Under the pieces are notes generated by a model. That model saw only the letters and a list, made by a program, of their open reading frames with translations. It did no database searches and had not been told where the DNA came from. The position numbers and the translations under genes are program-made. Shown here one piece after another: positions 17,077 to 25,253 of a stretch of 64,000 bases of DNA (positions are counted from its first letter, which is position 1; each line of letters starts with the position of its first letter). This DNA comes from JBHHZM01 sp046758065 (GTDB lineage: Bacteria > Pseudomonadota > Alphaproteobacteria > JAAXGF01). The stretch is from contig JBHHZM010000001.1 in assembly GCA_046758065.1 (NCBI GenBank), positions 47,455 to 111,454 on the forward strand. Reading direction: 5' to 3'.

Positions 17077-18078
17077 TCATGACGCGCCGACCATCCCCCG
17101 GATCTCGCGCGCGGTGGCCGGCCGGCCGCCAAGCTCGTTGAAGAAGTAGTCGAGGTAGCGCTCGATGCGCGCCAGGAACACGGCGAGATCGTCGTCGCTG
17201 CGCACGTAAGGCGTGTTGCCGGGTTCGAGCGACGGGCTGTGGTAGGCGAGACAGAAGACCCGGTGGCCGGTGGCGAACAGGGCCTCGGTCAGCCGTCGGT
17301 GCTCGGCGTGGTCGATGCCTTCGGGGGTGAGCTTGCTCCATTCGAGCAGCGCCAGTCGAGCAAAGACGCCGGGGAGCCGCAGGCGCGCGCCGGGCGCCCC
17401 GGTCAAGGCGGGATAGAGCGCAGGCCCGGCGCGCGACAGGCAGCCGAAGAACCCGGCGCTGAGCGGAATTTCGAGCAGCCGACCGCCCGGGCCGAAGCGG
17501 TAAGGCTTGGCGCCGCAACGGCGGAAGTCGGGTCCGAAGTCGCGGCGCATGTCGGCCGCCGGCACCACGCTGGTGTCGATCTCGTAACCGAGCTCGGCGA
17601 GGATGTCGCCGGTCGCCGGGCCGACGCCATAGCGCCCCGCCTTGTAGGTAACCGGCCTGACGCCGAAGTTTTCCTCGATCGCCGCGGTGAGCCGGCGCAG
17701 CTTCTCGCGTTCGAGCCCGCGCGGCAGGTTGCCGGGGTAGGAGTTGTGCGCCGAGACCTCCTCGTCGAACGGCGGGTTGACCCAAGGGTGGAGGTGGGCG
17801 CCGATCTCGCACAGACCGTCCTCGCAGAATTCGCGCAAGGGCCGGTATCCCGCCTCCTGCGTCGCGATGGGGTAATCGACGACGTAGACGGGACGGACGC
17901 CGTAGCGCTCGTAGACGCGATGTGCCCGCGCCTGATGACGGGTCGCGCCGACCGCGGTATTGGCGCGCGACAGCGGCCGCGACCAGTCGAATTCCTCTTC
18001 GGTGTCGACCACCACGACGAGGCGCGGCGCCGACGACGCCGGGATGTCGACGACCGAGCGGGCATCCGGGTTGAGCAT
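17077..18078 (-). CDS. WalW-type polysaccharide deacetylase-like protein
   Basis: A carbohydrate-esterase-4-like protein (333 aa) of the kind annotated WalW. It shows an early acidic motif (VVVVDTEEEFDW) in place of the usual zinc-binding Asp-Asp, the histidine motif GAHLHPW near residue 128, the TYKAGRYG substrate-loop motif near 170 and a late FCLAYHSPSLEPGNTPYV segment. Such proteins are found in capsule/LPS loci and are thought to deacetylate or process sugars. The ATG at 18078 is preferred over 18180 because the intervening stretch is uncharacteristic and contains a perfect operator-like palindrome. Confidence 0.75.
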   Translation of the reverse strand: MLNPDARSVVDIPASSAPRLVVVVDTEEEFDWSRPLSRANTAVGATRHQARAHRVYERYGVRPVYVVDYPIATQEAGYRPLREFCEDGLCEIGAHLHPWVNPPFDEEVSAHNSYPGNLPRGLEREKLRRLTAAIEENFGVRPVTYKAGRYGVGPATGDILAELGYEIDTSVVPAADMRRDFGPDFRRCGAKPYRFGPGGRLLEIPLSAGFFGCLSRAGPALYPALTGAPGARLRLPGVFARLALLEWSKLTPEGIDHAEHRRLTEALFATGHRVFCLAYHSPSLEPGNTPYVRSDDDLAVFLARIERYLDYFFNELGGRPATAREIRGMVGAS

Positions 18079-18146
18079 GCGGTCTCCGGCCGGGTTGCGG
18101 ATGTCGGCGGGCGCGGCCGACGACGGCAGCGACGCCTTGCGCCCGG

Positions 18147-18164
18147 GGCATTGTAAACAATGCC
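18147..18164. promoter_or_regulatory. GntR-like operator palindrome
   Basis: GGCATTGTAAACAATGCC is a perfect inverted repeat with 8-bp arms and a 2-bp centre. The core ATTGTNNACAAT resembles operators of FCD-type GntR regulators. It lies 69 bp upstream of the preferred start of the deacetylase gene and about 64 bp upstream of the hsp20 promoter, so either gene could be its target. Confidence 0.45.
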
Positions 18165-18227
18165 GGTCGGGTATTGACACCCGCTAACCGTTGATCTCCC
18201 GCCCCGTATGCGGAACCGCCGCCGGCT

Positions 18228-18255
18228 CTTGAATCCCGCGTCTCGGTTCCTACAT
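18228..18255 (+). promoter_or_regulatory. RpoH (sigma-32) heat-shock promoter of hsp20
   Basis: CTTGAA at 18228-18233 and CCTACAT at 18249-18255 match the alphaproteobacterial RpoH consensus (CTTG, 17-18 bp, CYTATNT) with one mismatch. A start about 7 bp downstream would give a leader of about 100 nt before the hsp20 ATG. Confidence 0.65.
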
Positions 18256-18301
18256 TTCCGTCGGTCGGGAGGCCGATGATGGCTCCCACCGCCGACCCGG
18301 C

Positions 18302-18361
18302 CGGTTGTTCGGCGGGTCTGGTCTGCAACCGATGATATCGCTTCTGAAGGAGGATATTGCG
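18302..18361 (+). promoter_or_regulatory. ROSE-like RNA thermometer in hsp20 leader
   Basis: Two hairpins lie just before the hsp20 start. The first pairs CGGTTG (18302-18307) with CAACCG (18326-18331). The second pairs ATATC and CTTC (18335-18344, single bulged G at 18340) with GGAGGATAT (18349-18357) around a TGAA tetraloop. It buries the AAGGAGG ribosome-binding site. The bulged strand contains UCGCU, an exact match to the UYGCU signature of ROSE thermometers, in which heat melts the hairpin to allow translation. Confidence 0.75.
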
Positions 18362-18832
18362 ATGCGCACCTACGATCTCACCCCCCTGTTCCGTTCGACG
18401 GTCGGCTTCGACCGCTGGAACGATCTGTTCGATACGGTCTTCGGCGGCGAGGAAACCGCCGCGACCTACCCGCCCTACAACATCGAGAAGCTCGGCGAAG
18501 ACAACTACCGCGTCACCCTTGCGGTCGCCGGCTTCAGCGACGACGACCTGAACATCACGGTTCAGGAGAACTTGCTGGTGGTTTCGGGCAAACGTTCCGA
18601 GACCCGCGACAAGGATGCGAAGTACCTCTATCGCGGCATCGCCAATCGCGCCTTCGAGCGCAAATTCAGCTTGGCCGACCATGTCCGCGTCAAGAGCGCC
18701 ACGCTGACCAACGGCATGCTCACGATCGAACTCGTCCGCGAGCTGCCCGAGGCGATGAAGCCGCGCCAGATCGCCATCGAAACCGCGCCCGTCGCCGGAA
18801 AGAAGGTGATCGAAGGCGCCAAGGCGGCCTGA
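18362..18832 (+). CDS. hspA: Small heat-shock protein Hsp20 (IbpA family)
   Basis: This alpha-crystallin-type chaperone (156 aa) holds unfolding proteins in the cytoplasm. Its N-terminus (MRTYDLTPLFRSTVGFDRW) is typical of IbpA/HspA proteins of alphaproteobacteria. The alpha-crystallin domain spans about 35-130, with YPPYNIEKLGEDNYRVTLAVAGF cut into two strands, LVVSGKR, and ANRAFERKFSLADHV. Near 118 the NGMLTIELVRELPE stretch replaces the usual GLL-I motif. The start at ATG 18362 is fixed by AAGGAGG 8 nt upstream. Transcription is probably by RpoH, with added thermometer control in the leader. Confidence 0.93.
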   Translation: MRTYDLTPLFRSTVGFDRWNDLFDTVFGGEETAATYPPYNIEKLGEDNYRVTLAVAGFSDDDLNITVQENLLVVSGKRSETRDKDAKYLYRGIANRAFERKFSLADHVRVKSATLTNGMLTIELVRELPEAMKPRQIAIETAPVAGKKVIEGAKAA

Positions 18833-18873
18833 CCGCCACGTGTAGCCGCCCGGCCGCCGCGCGCGGCCCGGGG

Positions 18874-18915
18874 GTCGAACGGGGGCCCCGCGAGAGGGAC
18901 GCCCTTTCGTTCGAC
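18874..18915. terminator. Inverted repeat downstream of hsp20
   Basis: GTCGAACG (18874-18881) pairs perfectly with CGTTCGAC (18908-18915), closing a GC-rich inner loop that can fold further. A T-run is absent, so termination would be weak or factor-dependent. The position between hsp20 and the next promoter fits. Confidence 0.3.
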
Positions 18916-18933
18916 CGCCCGATCCGGATCGGA

Positions 18934-18949
18934 TTAAGCCTTCGTTAAC
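18934..18949 (+). promoter_or_regulatory. CtrA box
   Basis: TTAA-GCCTTCG-TTAAC is an exact match to the full CtrA consensus TTAA-N7-TTAAC. It lies 49 bp upstream of the ATG at 18998 (22 bp before the alternative at 18971), the usual position for direct CtrA control of a promoter. Confidence 0.6.
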
Positions 18950-18997
18950 CGTGATCCTGCTATCCCGGCTATGAACCTCCGAGAGGTGTCCACCGGG

Positions 18998-19363
18998 ATG
19001 ACCGACGCATCAGTCGACGAACGCTTTGCGCGCATGTTCTACGCGCGCGTGCCGCCGGCGCTGGTCAACAGCTTCAGCGAAGAACAGATCGCGGCCATCC
19101 GCGACGCCTTCGGCGCCGAGCGGTGGGATCGCCACCCGGTCGACGTTCGCGGCACCGTGCCGCTGCCGTTCCGCCGCTGGTACTTCGTTTTCGTCGCCGG
19201 TCCCGACAAGCGCTCGAAAAAGCGCAAACGCAAACAGGCTGCCCGCGAGCGGCGCCCGGCGCGGCGCATTTTCGGTGCCGCGGTATCGACCTTTGCGCTG
19301 ATCTGGCTCGTCCTGCTCGTCCTCTATCTTCTGCTTCCCGCCGAACTGATCGAAGCGCTGTAG
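18998..19363 (+). CDS. Small single-span membrane protein, unknown
   Basis: This protein of 121 aa has a helical N-terminus (DERFARMFYARVPPALVNSF), a central FRRWYFVFVAGPDKRS segment, a strongly basic stretch (KKRKRKQAARERRPARR, residues about 70-88) and one C-terminal membrane helix (FALIWLVLLVLYLLLP). The basic stretch before the helix predicts an N-terminus in the cytoplasm. I do not recognise the family. The ATG at 18998 is preferred because GAGAGG precedes it; 18971 is the alternative. A perfect CtrA box upstream suggests cell-cycle or motility-linked expression. Confidence 0.65.
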   Translation: MTDASVDERFARMFYARVPPALVNSFSEEQIAAIRDAFGAERWDRHPVDVRGTVPLPFRRWYFVFVAGPDKRSKKRKRKQAARERRPARRIFGAAVSTFALIWLVLLVLYLLLPAELIEAL

Positions 19364-19381
19364 CGCGCGCCGGCGGCTTTC

Positions 19382-20794
19382 TCAGAGCGCGGGTTTCGAG
19401 CCGGCCCAGGGGCGCACGCGTTCGAGCGCCGCGCCGACCCGGAGCACGCCGAGATCGTCATACCGCCGGCCGACGATCTGCAATGCCGTGGGCAGGCCGT
19501 CGCGCGAGAAGCCCGAAGGCACCGTCAGCGCCGGGCACTGGCTGACGAAGTTGAATACGCTCGTCATGTCGTAGCCGTGATAGCGGCCCTCGGCGTCCTC
19601 CTCATCGAACTGGTCGTCCGAGCCGCCGACCGGCCGGGCGGGCAGCGCCATGGTGGGGCAGAGCAGGGCGTCGAAGCGTTCGAGAATCGGGGCCAGCGCC
19701 TGCCACTGACGGGTGCGCACGAACTCTAGCCGCTTGAAATCGACCGCGTTCATGGCCAGAGCGGTGTCCATCAGCCTGACCACGCCGGGATCCATGCGGT
19801 CGCGCCAACCTTCGAGGTGCTGGCCGAAGAAGCTGGCGAGATAGACGCTCCAGTGCGCGACCCAGGCGTCGACGACCTCGCGGCTCCAGCCGAGTTCAAC
19901 CTCCTCCACCCGGGCGCCGGCATCCGCAAGCGCCGCGGCGGCGGCGCGCGTATTGGCCGCGACGTCGTCGTCGAGCGCGTAGAATCCGAGGTCGAGCGAA
20001 AGGGCGAGCCTGAGGCCCGAGACATCGCCGGGCGGTGGAACGACCACGTCGAGCGGGGGGCTTAGCGTCTGGATGTCGCGTTCGTCGGGACCCTGGGTCA
20101 CGGCGAGGAAAAGCGCGACGTCGGCGACCGTGCGCCCGAGTGGTCCGAAGTGCGACAGCGCGTCGAACTGGCTGGGCAGGATCTCGAAAGGGATGCGCCC
20201 GAAGCTCGGCTTGAGGCCGACCACGCCGCAGAGCGCCGCCGGTATGCGCACCGAGCCGCCCATGTCCGAACCCTCGGCGAGCGGGACGCAACCGGTCGCC
20301 ACCGCAGCACCCGAGCCGCCCGAGGAGCCACCGGGCGAGCGCTCCGGGTTCCAGGGATTGCGGGTAACGCCCCAGAGCGGGCTTTCGGTGAACGACGAAT
20401 GGGCGAACTCGGGCGTTGTTGTCTTGCCCACGACGATAGCGCCGGCGGCCTCGAGCTTTTCGACGATCACCGCGTCGCGCTCGGGCACCCAATGCTGGTA
20501 GACGCGCGAGCCCATGGTCGTGGTCTTGCCTTTGGTCGGGGTCATGTCCTTGATGGCGACGGGAACGCCGTGGAGCGATCCCAGCGGCGCGCCCGCGGCG
20601 ACCGCCTGTTCGGCGGCGCGGGCCTTGGCCAGGGCCTCGTCGGGGTAGGTGAAGCAGAAACAGTTGAGCTTCGGATTGACCTCGTCGATGCGGGCGAGAC
20701 TGTTCTCGATCACCGCGACGGGCGAAAGGGCGCCTTCGGCGATGCGTCGCGCGAGTTCCGTGGCCGGGGTATAGGCGAGCGCGAGGTCGGTCAT
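19382..20794 (-). CDS. Amidase (amidase signature family)
   Basis: This 470-aa amidase-signature hydrolase resembles GatA and 6-aminohexanoate/aryl amidases. The catalytic Ser-cisSer-Lys set is visible: Lys in VPVAIKDM near residue 82, the glycine/serine loop SPGGSSGGSGAAVA near 155-168 and the nucleophile region GSDMGGSVRIPAALCG near 176-191. It cleaves carboxamides in the cytoplasm; the substrate cannot be told. It is not likely to be the GatA subunit of the tRNA amidotransferase because no gatB or gatC is adjacent. It diverges from the MFS transporter gene. Confidence 0.88.
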   Translation of the reverse strand: MTDLALAYTPATELARRIAEGALSPVAVIENSLARIDEVNPKLNCFCFTYPDEALAKARAAEQAVAAGAPLGSLHGVPVAIKDMTPTKGKTTTMGSRVYQHWVPERDAVIVEKLEAAGAIVVGKTTTPEFAHSSFTESPLWGVTRNPWNPERSPGGSSGGSGAAVATGCVPLAEGSDMGGSVRIPAALCGVVGLKPSFGRIPFEILPSQFDALSHFGPLGRTVADVALFLAVTQGPDERDIQTLSPPLDVVVPPPGDVSGLRLALSLDLGFYALDDDVAANTRAAAAALADAGARVEEVELGWSREVVDAWVAHWSVYLASFFGQHLEGWRDRMDPGVVRLMDTALAMNAVDFKRLEFVRTRQWQALAPILERFDALLCPTMALPARPVGGSDDQFDEEDAEGRYHGYDMTSVFNFVSQCPALTVPSGFSRDGLPTALQIVGRRYDDLGVLRVGAALERVRPWAGSKPAL

Positions 20795-20943
20795 GAACCC
20801 GAGGTTACGCCGTTGCCGGCAACCGTTCCAGCGCTACGGCGCCGTGCCGCCGCGACGCGCCTGCATCGTAGGGCGGCCCATGGCGCCGCGGCCGCCGGTT
20901 GTGATATGAGGCGAGACGGTTGGACGGTCGGAGGACGGGAGGG

Positions 20944-22140
20944 ATGGTCAAGGGGGCGGCAAGCGAGCGACCGTTCGACGCGGATGCGACGGCATTGACC
21001 GCCGGTCAGCGCCGGCGCAGCCTCGCCGTGGCCATGGCGAGCGCCGCCGCCGCCGGCCTCACCATCGGCCTCACCGTGCCGCTCCTGGCGCTGATTCTCG
21101 AGCACGACGGCGTCGATACCACGCTCATCGGTCTCAACAGTGCCATGGCGGCGCTCGCCATCGTCGTCTCGGCGCCTTTCACGCCGCGACTGGTCCGGCG
21201 CTTCGGCACCCTGCCCTCGATGTATCTCGGTATCGCACTCGCGGTCGTCGCCATTCTGTTGCTCGCCGTCTTTCGCGAGCTTTCCGCCTGGTTCGTGCTG
21301 CGCTTCGTCGTCGGGCTCGGCATGGCGGTCCACTGGGTGGTCGGCGAAGCCTGGATCAACGCGGTCGCTGGCAACGAGAACCGCGGCCGGGTGATCGGGC
21401 TCTACGCCACCGTTCTTTCCGCCGGCTTCGCGACCGGCCCGCTGGTGGTCGCCGTGGTCGGCATCGAAGGCGTCACGCCGTTCCTCGCGAGCGCGGGACT
21501 TCTCGCACTGGGCGCGCTGCCACTGCTCTTCGCCCGCGGCGTCGCGCCGCCGATGGCGGTCCGGACGACGACCACCCTGGCGCAGTTCTTCCGCCACGCC
21601 CCGACCACGCTGGCCGCGGCGCTGGCCGCCGGGTTTTCGGATTCGGCGCTGTTTGCTTTGCTGCCGCTCTACAGCCTGCACAGCGGATTCGATCAAGCGA
21701 CGGCGGTGACGATGCTGTCGGTGTTCGTCGCCGGCAATCTGGCGCTGCAACTGCCCATCGGCTGGCTTGCCGACCGGATCGACCGCCGCCTGCTTCTCAT
21801 GGTCTGCGCTGCCGTGGGTGTCGTCGGGCCGGTCCTGCTGCCGTTCGTGATCGACGTTCCACTGCTCGTCTGGCCGGTGCTGTTCATTTGGGGCGGCACC
21901 ATCGAGGGCCTCTACACGGTCGGGCTCACGCTCCTCGGCGAACGCTTCGAGCTTGGCGATCTGGCCGGCGCCAACGCCGCCTTCGTCATGATCTATTCGG
22001 CTGGCGGCGTCGCGGGACCGTCGCTCGCCGGCGGCGCGATGGACGTCTGGGATCCTCACGGACTCTCGCTGGTGGTGGCGCTCGCCGGCGCCGCCTTCCT
22101 CGCGGTCGTCGTCGTTCGCCGCGCCCGGGCGAGAGAGTAA
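20944..22140 (+). CDS. MFS transporter (YcaD-like)
   Basis: This inner-membrane carrier (398 aa) has twelve hydrophobic segments. The first half contains the loop motif RLVRRFGTLPSM and a charged VGEAWINAVAGNENRGRVIGLY segment, as in the YcaD/UMF-type major facilitator family. The second half has GWLADRIDRRLLL between helices 8 and 9. The ATG at 20944 (MVKGAAS) follows GACGGGAGGG closely, and is preferred to 20920. The substrate is unknown; the neighbouring divergent amidase might act on a compound it moves, but that is inference. Confidence 0.85.
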   Translation: MVKGAASERPFDADATALTAGQRRRSLAVAMASAAAAGLTIGLTVPLLALILEHDGVDTTLIGLNSAMAALAIVVSAPFTPRLVRRFGTLPSMYLGIALAVVAILLLAVFRELSAWFVLRFVVGLGMAVHWVVGEAWINAVAGNENRGRVIGLYATVLSAGFATGPLVVAVVGIEGVTPFLASAGLLALGALPLLFARGVAPPMAVRTTTTLAQFFRHAPTTLAAALAAGFSDSALFALLPLYSLHSGFDQATAVTMLSVFVAGNLALQLPIGWLADRIDRRLLLMVCAAVGVVGPVLLPFVIDVPLLVWPVLFIWGGTIEGLYTVGLTLLGERFELGDLAGANAAFVMIYSAGGVAGPSLAGGAMDVWDPHGLSLVVALAGAAFLAVVVVRRARARE

Positions 22141-22186
22141 CGGCTGCGCCAACGCCTTCGAGCCGGCCGCCCGGTGGCCGCGGGCC

Positions 22187-23029
22187 TCATTCGTTCGCGG
22201 CAATCGCGATCTGCACGTCCCTCTGGCGCATCCTTTCCCGACGGGCGAGAAGAACACCGGCAAGTACAACGCCGATGCTGACCAGCAGGACGATGATCGT
22301 CGCCAGGGCGTTGATCTCGGGGCTGAGACCGAGCCGCACCTTGGAAAACACCACCATGGGCAGGGTGCTCGATCCGGGTCCGGAGACGAAACTCGCGATC
22401 ACGAGATCGTCGAGCGACATGGTGAACGACAACAGCCAGCCCGACGCCAGCGCCGGGGCAATGATCGGCAATGTGATGACAAAAAATACTTTGCTCGGTC
22501 GGGCGCCGAGATCGAGCGCCGCTTCCTCGATCGATAGGTCGACGCTGACCAGCCGCGACTGCACGATCACTGCTACGTAAGCCATGGAAAAAGTGATGTG
22601 CGCGATGGTAATCGTGGTCACACCCCGTCCCTTGGGCCAACCGAGCAGTTGTTCGAGCGCGACGAAGAACAGCAGCAGCGACAGGCCGATGATCACGTCG
22701 GGCATGACCAGTGGTGCCGTCACCATGCCCGTCATGCCGGTGCGCCCCGGAAACCGGCCATAGCGGGACAGCGCGAACCCGGCCATGGTGCCAAGGACGA
22801 CGGCGACCGAGGCGTTCATGGTCGCGATCCGCACGCTGAGCCAGGCGGCATTGAGAATCTGTTCGTTGTGCAGCAGTTCGCCATACCACTTGGTGGAAAA
22901 TCCGGCCCAAACCGTGACCAGCTTCGACTTGTTGAACGAGTAGACGACCAGCGAAAGGATCGGCGCATAAAGGAACGCGAAGCCGAATGCCAAACAGGAA
23001 ATCAGGAAGACCGAGCGATTGCGGCTCAT
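22187..23029 (-). CDS. potI: Putrescine ABC transporter permease PotI
   Basis: This inner-membrane permease (280 aa) of the polyamine ABC importer has six hydrophobic segments and the EAA loop (EEAALDLGARPSKVFFVITLP, shortened here) that docks with the ATPase. The N-terminal MSRNRSVFLISCLAFGFAFLYAPI is typical of PotC/PotI subunits. The ATG overlaps the potH stop as ATGA, so the two permeases are translationally coupled. The reading frame upstream of 23029 is a shadow of potH. Confidence 0.92.
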   Translation of the reverse strand: MSRNRSVFLISCLAFGFAFLYAPILSLVVYSFNKSKLVTVWAGFSTKWYGELLHNEQILNAAWLSVRIATMNASVAVVLGTMAGFALSRYGRFPGRTGMTGMVTAPLVMPDVIIGLSLLLFFVALEQLLGWPKGRGVTTITIAHITFSMAYVAVIVQSRLVSVDLSIEEAALDLGARPSKVFFVITLPIIAPALASGWLLSFTMSLDDLVIASFVSGPGSSTLPMVVFSKVRLGLSPEINALATIIVLLVSIGVVLAGVLLARRERMRQRDVQIAIAANE

Positions 23030-23985
23030 TGCCCTCCCTCCAGTTCTTTCGTCTGGACGTTTTGATAAATCATCGTCGGTACGACGAGCAGCAGCAGAAT
23101 GACGATCGCGACCGCCGACGCCACCGGCCAGTCCCGGTTGGCGAAGAATTCGTTCCACAGCACGCTGCCGATCATCAGGGTCTTGGGACCGCCGAGCAGC
23201 GCCGGGATCACGAACTCGCCCACCGCGGGGATGAAGACCAGCAGCGAGCCGGCGACGATCCCGGGCACCGAAAGCGGCAGGGTGATCGTCAGGAACGCCT
23301 TGAACGGCCGGCATCCGAGATCGGCCGCCGCTTCCAGCAGGGCGATGTCCATGCGTTCGAGGTTGGCGTAAAGCGGCAAGACCATGAAAGGCAGGTATGA
23401 ATAAACGATACCGAGGTAGACCGCGAAGTTGGTGTGCATCATGACGATAGGCTCGTCGATGATCCCGACCGATTGCAGGAAGTTGTTGATGAGGCCGTTG
23501 TTCTGGAGGATTCCGATCCAGGCGTAGACCCGGATCAGGAACGATGTCCAGAACGGCAGACTGACCAGCATCAACAGGACGATGCGCCATGCCGGATTGG
23601 CCCGGGCCATGCCGTAAGCCATGGGATAACCGATCAGCAGGCACACCAAGGTGGAAATGAAAGCCACCTTGATCGAGTTCAGATACGCTTTCCAGTACAG
23701 ATCGTCCTCGAGAAGGAACAGATAGTTGCCCAGGTTGAGCTTGATCGTGAGGTAGCTGTGTTCCGCCCACTCGAACAGCGAGGTGTACGGTGGGCGGGCG
23801 ATGACCATCTCGGCAAGCGAGATCTTGACGACGATGATGAACGGCACCACGAAAAACAGCGCCAGCCAGAAATACGGCACGGCGACGACGAAGGTTCGCC
23901 CCGAAATTCCGATTCGTTCGAGAGATGCCGACAGCCGGGCGCGATACCGGGCCAGGGCGGCGATGGGGGCGCGGTCGTCGTTCAC
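23026..23985 (-). CDS. potH: Putrescine ABC transporter permease PotH
   Basis: The companion permease (319 aa) has a long N-terminal cytoplasmic part, a first helix at about 35-60 (VAVPYFWLALFFVVPFIIVV), further helices from residue 110 on and the EAA loop (LEAAADLGCRPFKAFLTITLP). This B/H subunit pairs with PotI to form the channel. It lies 37 bp after potG in the order potF-potG-potH-potI. Confidence 0.92.
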   Translation of the reverse strand: MNDDRAPIAALARYRARLSASLERIGISGRTFVVAVPYFWLALFFVVPFIIVVKISLAEMVIARPPYTSLFEWAEHSYLTIKLNLGNYLFLLEDDLYWKAYLNSIKVAFISTLVCLLIGYPMAYGMARANPAWRIVLLMLVSLPFWTSFLIRVYAWIGILQNNGLINNFLQSVGIIDEPIVMMHTNFAVYLGIVYSYLPFMVLPLYANLERMDIALLEAAADLGCRPFKAFLTITLPLSVPGIVAGSLLVFIPAVGEFVIPALLGGPKTLMIGSVLWNEFFANRDWPVASAVAIVILLLLVVPTMIYQNVQTKELEGGQ

Positions 23986-24022
23986 GGCGCCGGACGCCCG
24001 CCGGCGGATTCGGTCTTGCGGA

Positions 24023-25165
24023 TCACGACGTCAGCACCACGCCGCTTGACGACAGCCAGTGGAGATAGACCTCGTCGTCCCAGGTGATCCGGTCGTCGGC
24101 CCGCCGCGTGAGATTGGGCAAGACGACGCGGACCAGTTTCCCCGTCGCCAGCCTGACGTGGAAGACCGAGAGGTTGCCCATATAGGCGATCTCGTCGACC
24201 ACGCCCTTGGTCCAGTTGCTCTCGGTATCCGGTTGTTCGCGCAGGATCGCGATTTTTTCCGGCCGAACGGCGACCCACACCCGCGCGTCCGTGGCGCTTG
24301 CGATGCCGTGGTCGATGTAAAAGACGCATCCGGCCTCTTCCGAATGGATGCGGACGTAATCGGGCTCGTCCTCGACGACCTTGCCTTCGAACAGATTGAC
24401 CGAGCCGATAAAATCGGCGACGAAGCGGCAATTCGGAAACTCGTAGACATCGGCCGGCTGCCCGACCTGGACGATCTGCCCCTTGTCCATGACCCCGATA
24501 CGGGAGGCCAGGGTCATCGCCTCCTGCTGATCATGGGTGACCACGATGAAGGTCACCCCCAGGGTTTCCTGGATGTTGACCAGTTCGAACTGCGTCTGTT
24601 CGCGCAGTTTCTTGTCGAGCGCGGCCAGTGGCTCATCGAGCAGCAGAAGCTTGGGCTGCTTGACCAGGCTGCGGGCGAGCGCGACGCGCTGTCGTTGGCC
24701 GCCCGACAGTTGGTGGGGCTTGCGTTTGGCGAACGGACCGAGTTCGACCAGGTCGAGGATCGCCGACACCCGGTCGCGGATCTCGGCGCGGGGCACGCTT
24801 TCCTGCTTCAGGCCGAAGGCGACATTCTGCGCCACCGTCATGTGCGGGAACAGCGCGTAGGACTGAAACATCATGTTGAACGGGCGCTTGTAGGGCGGAA
24901 TCTCGGAGACGTCGACGCCGTCGATCAAGATCGCGCCTTCGCTCGGACGCTCGAACCCGGCGAGCATGCGCAACAGCGTGGTCTTGCCGCAGCCGGATGC
25001 GCCCAGCAGACAGAACAGTTCCCCTTTGTAGACGTCGAGGGAAACGTTGTTGACGGCGATGAATTCGCCGAACTTCTTGGTTACGTTGACGATGCGGATC
25101 GACGGCTCGGCGTGGGGGTCGTTCCACGGCGTCGCGTCGAGGTCCGCGTGTCGGGGATTGGTCAT
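24023..25165 (-). CDS. potG: Putrescine ABC transporter ATP-binding protein PotG
   Basis: The 380-aa ATPase carries Walker A (GASGCGKTTLLRML, near 58), Q-loop (MMFQSYALFPHM), signature LSGGQRQRVALARSL, Walker B (LLLLDEPLAALD), switch His (VVTHDQQEA) and a C-terminal TOBE domain (about 300-375). It drives polyamine import. The ATG at 25165 (MTNPRHADL) is preferred to the upstream in-frame start at 25240, which would run into an intercistronic hairpin. Confidence 0.93.
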   Translation of the reverse strand: MTNPRHADLDATPWNDPHAEPSIRIVNVTKKFGEFIAVNNVSLDVYKGELFCLLGASGCGKTTLLRMLAGFERPSEGAILIDGVDVSEIPPYKRPFNMMFQSYALFPHMTVAQNVAFGLKQESVPRAEIRDRVSAILDLVELGPFAKRKPHQLSGGQRQRVALARSLVKQPKLLLLDEPLAALDKKLREQTQFELVNIQETLGVTFIVVTHDQQEAMTLASRIGVMDKGQIVQVGQPADVYEFPNCRFVADFIGSVNLFEGKVVEDEPDYVRIHSEEAGCVFYIDHGIASATDARVWVAVRPEKIAILREQPDTESNWTKGVVDEIAYMGNLSVFHVRLATGKLVRVVLPNLTRRADDRITWDDEVYLHWLSSSGVVLTS

Positions 25166-25194
25166 CGGTTGAATCCGCCGCCGGCGTCCCGTCG

Positions 25195-25226
25195 GCATGC
25201 CCCCAACCCGGACGGTGGGGGCATGC
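25195..25226 (-). terminator. Intercistronic hairpin between potF and potG
   Basis: GCATGCCCCCA (25195-25205) and TGGGGGCATGC (25216-25226) are perfect 11-bp arms around a 10-nt loop. No T-run follows, so it is more likely a partial terminator or RNA-stabilising hairpin, keeping the binding protein more abundant than the permease and ATPase. Confidence 0.55.
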
Positions 25227-25253
25227 GCTGACGGGCTCAAGGCCCGGTTGCGG

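Noticed and set aside
15046..18078. A Zorya defence system
   Set aside because: Only a ZorA-like layout is present; there is no ZorB, ZorC or ZorD, and the neighbours are polysaccharide genes.
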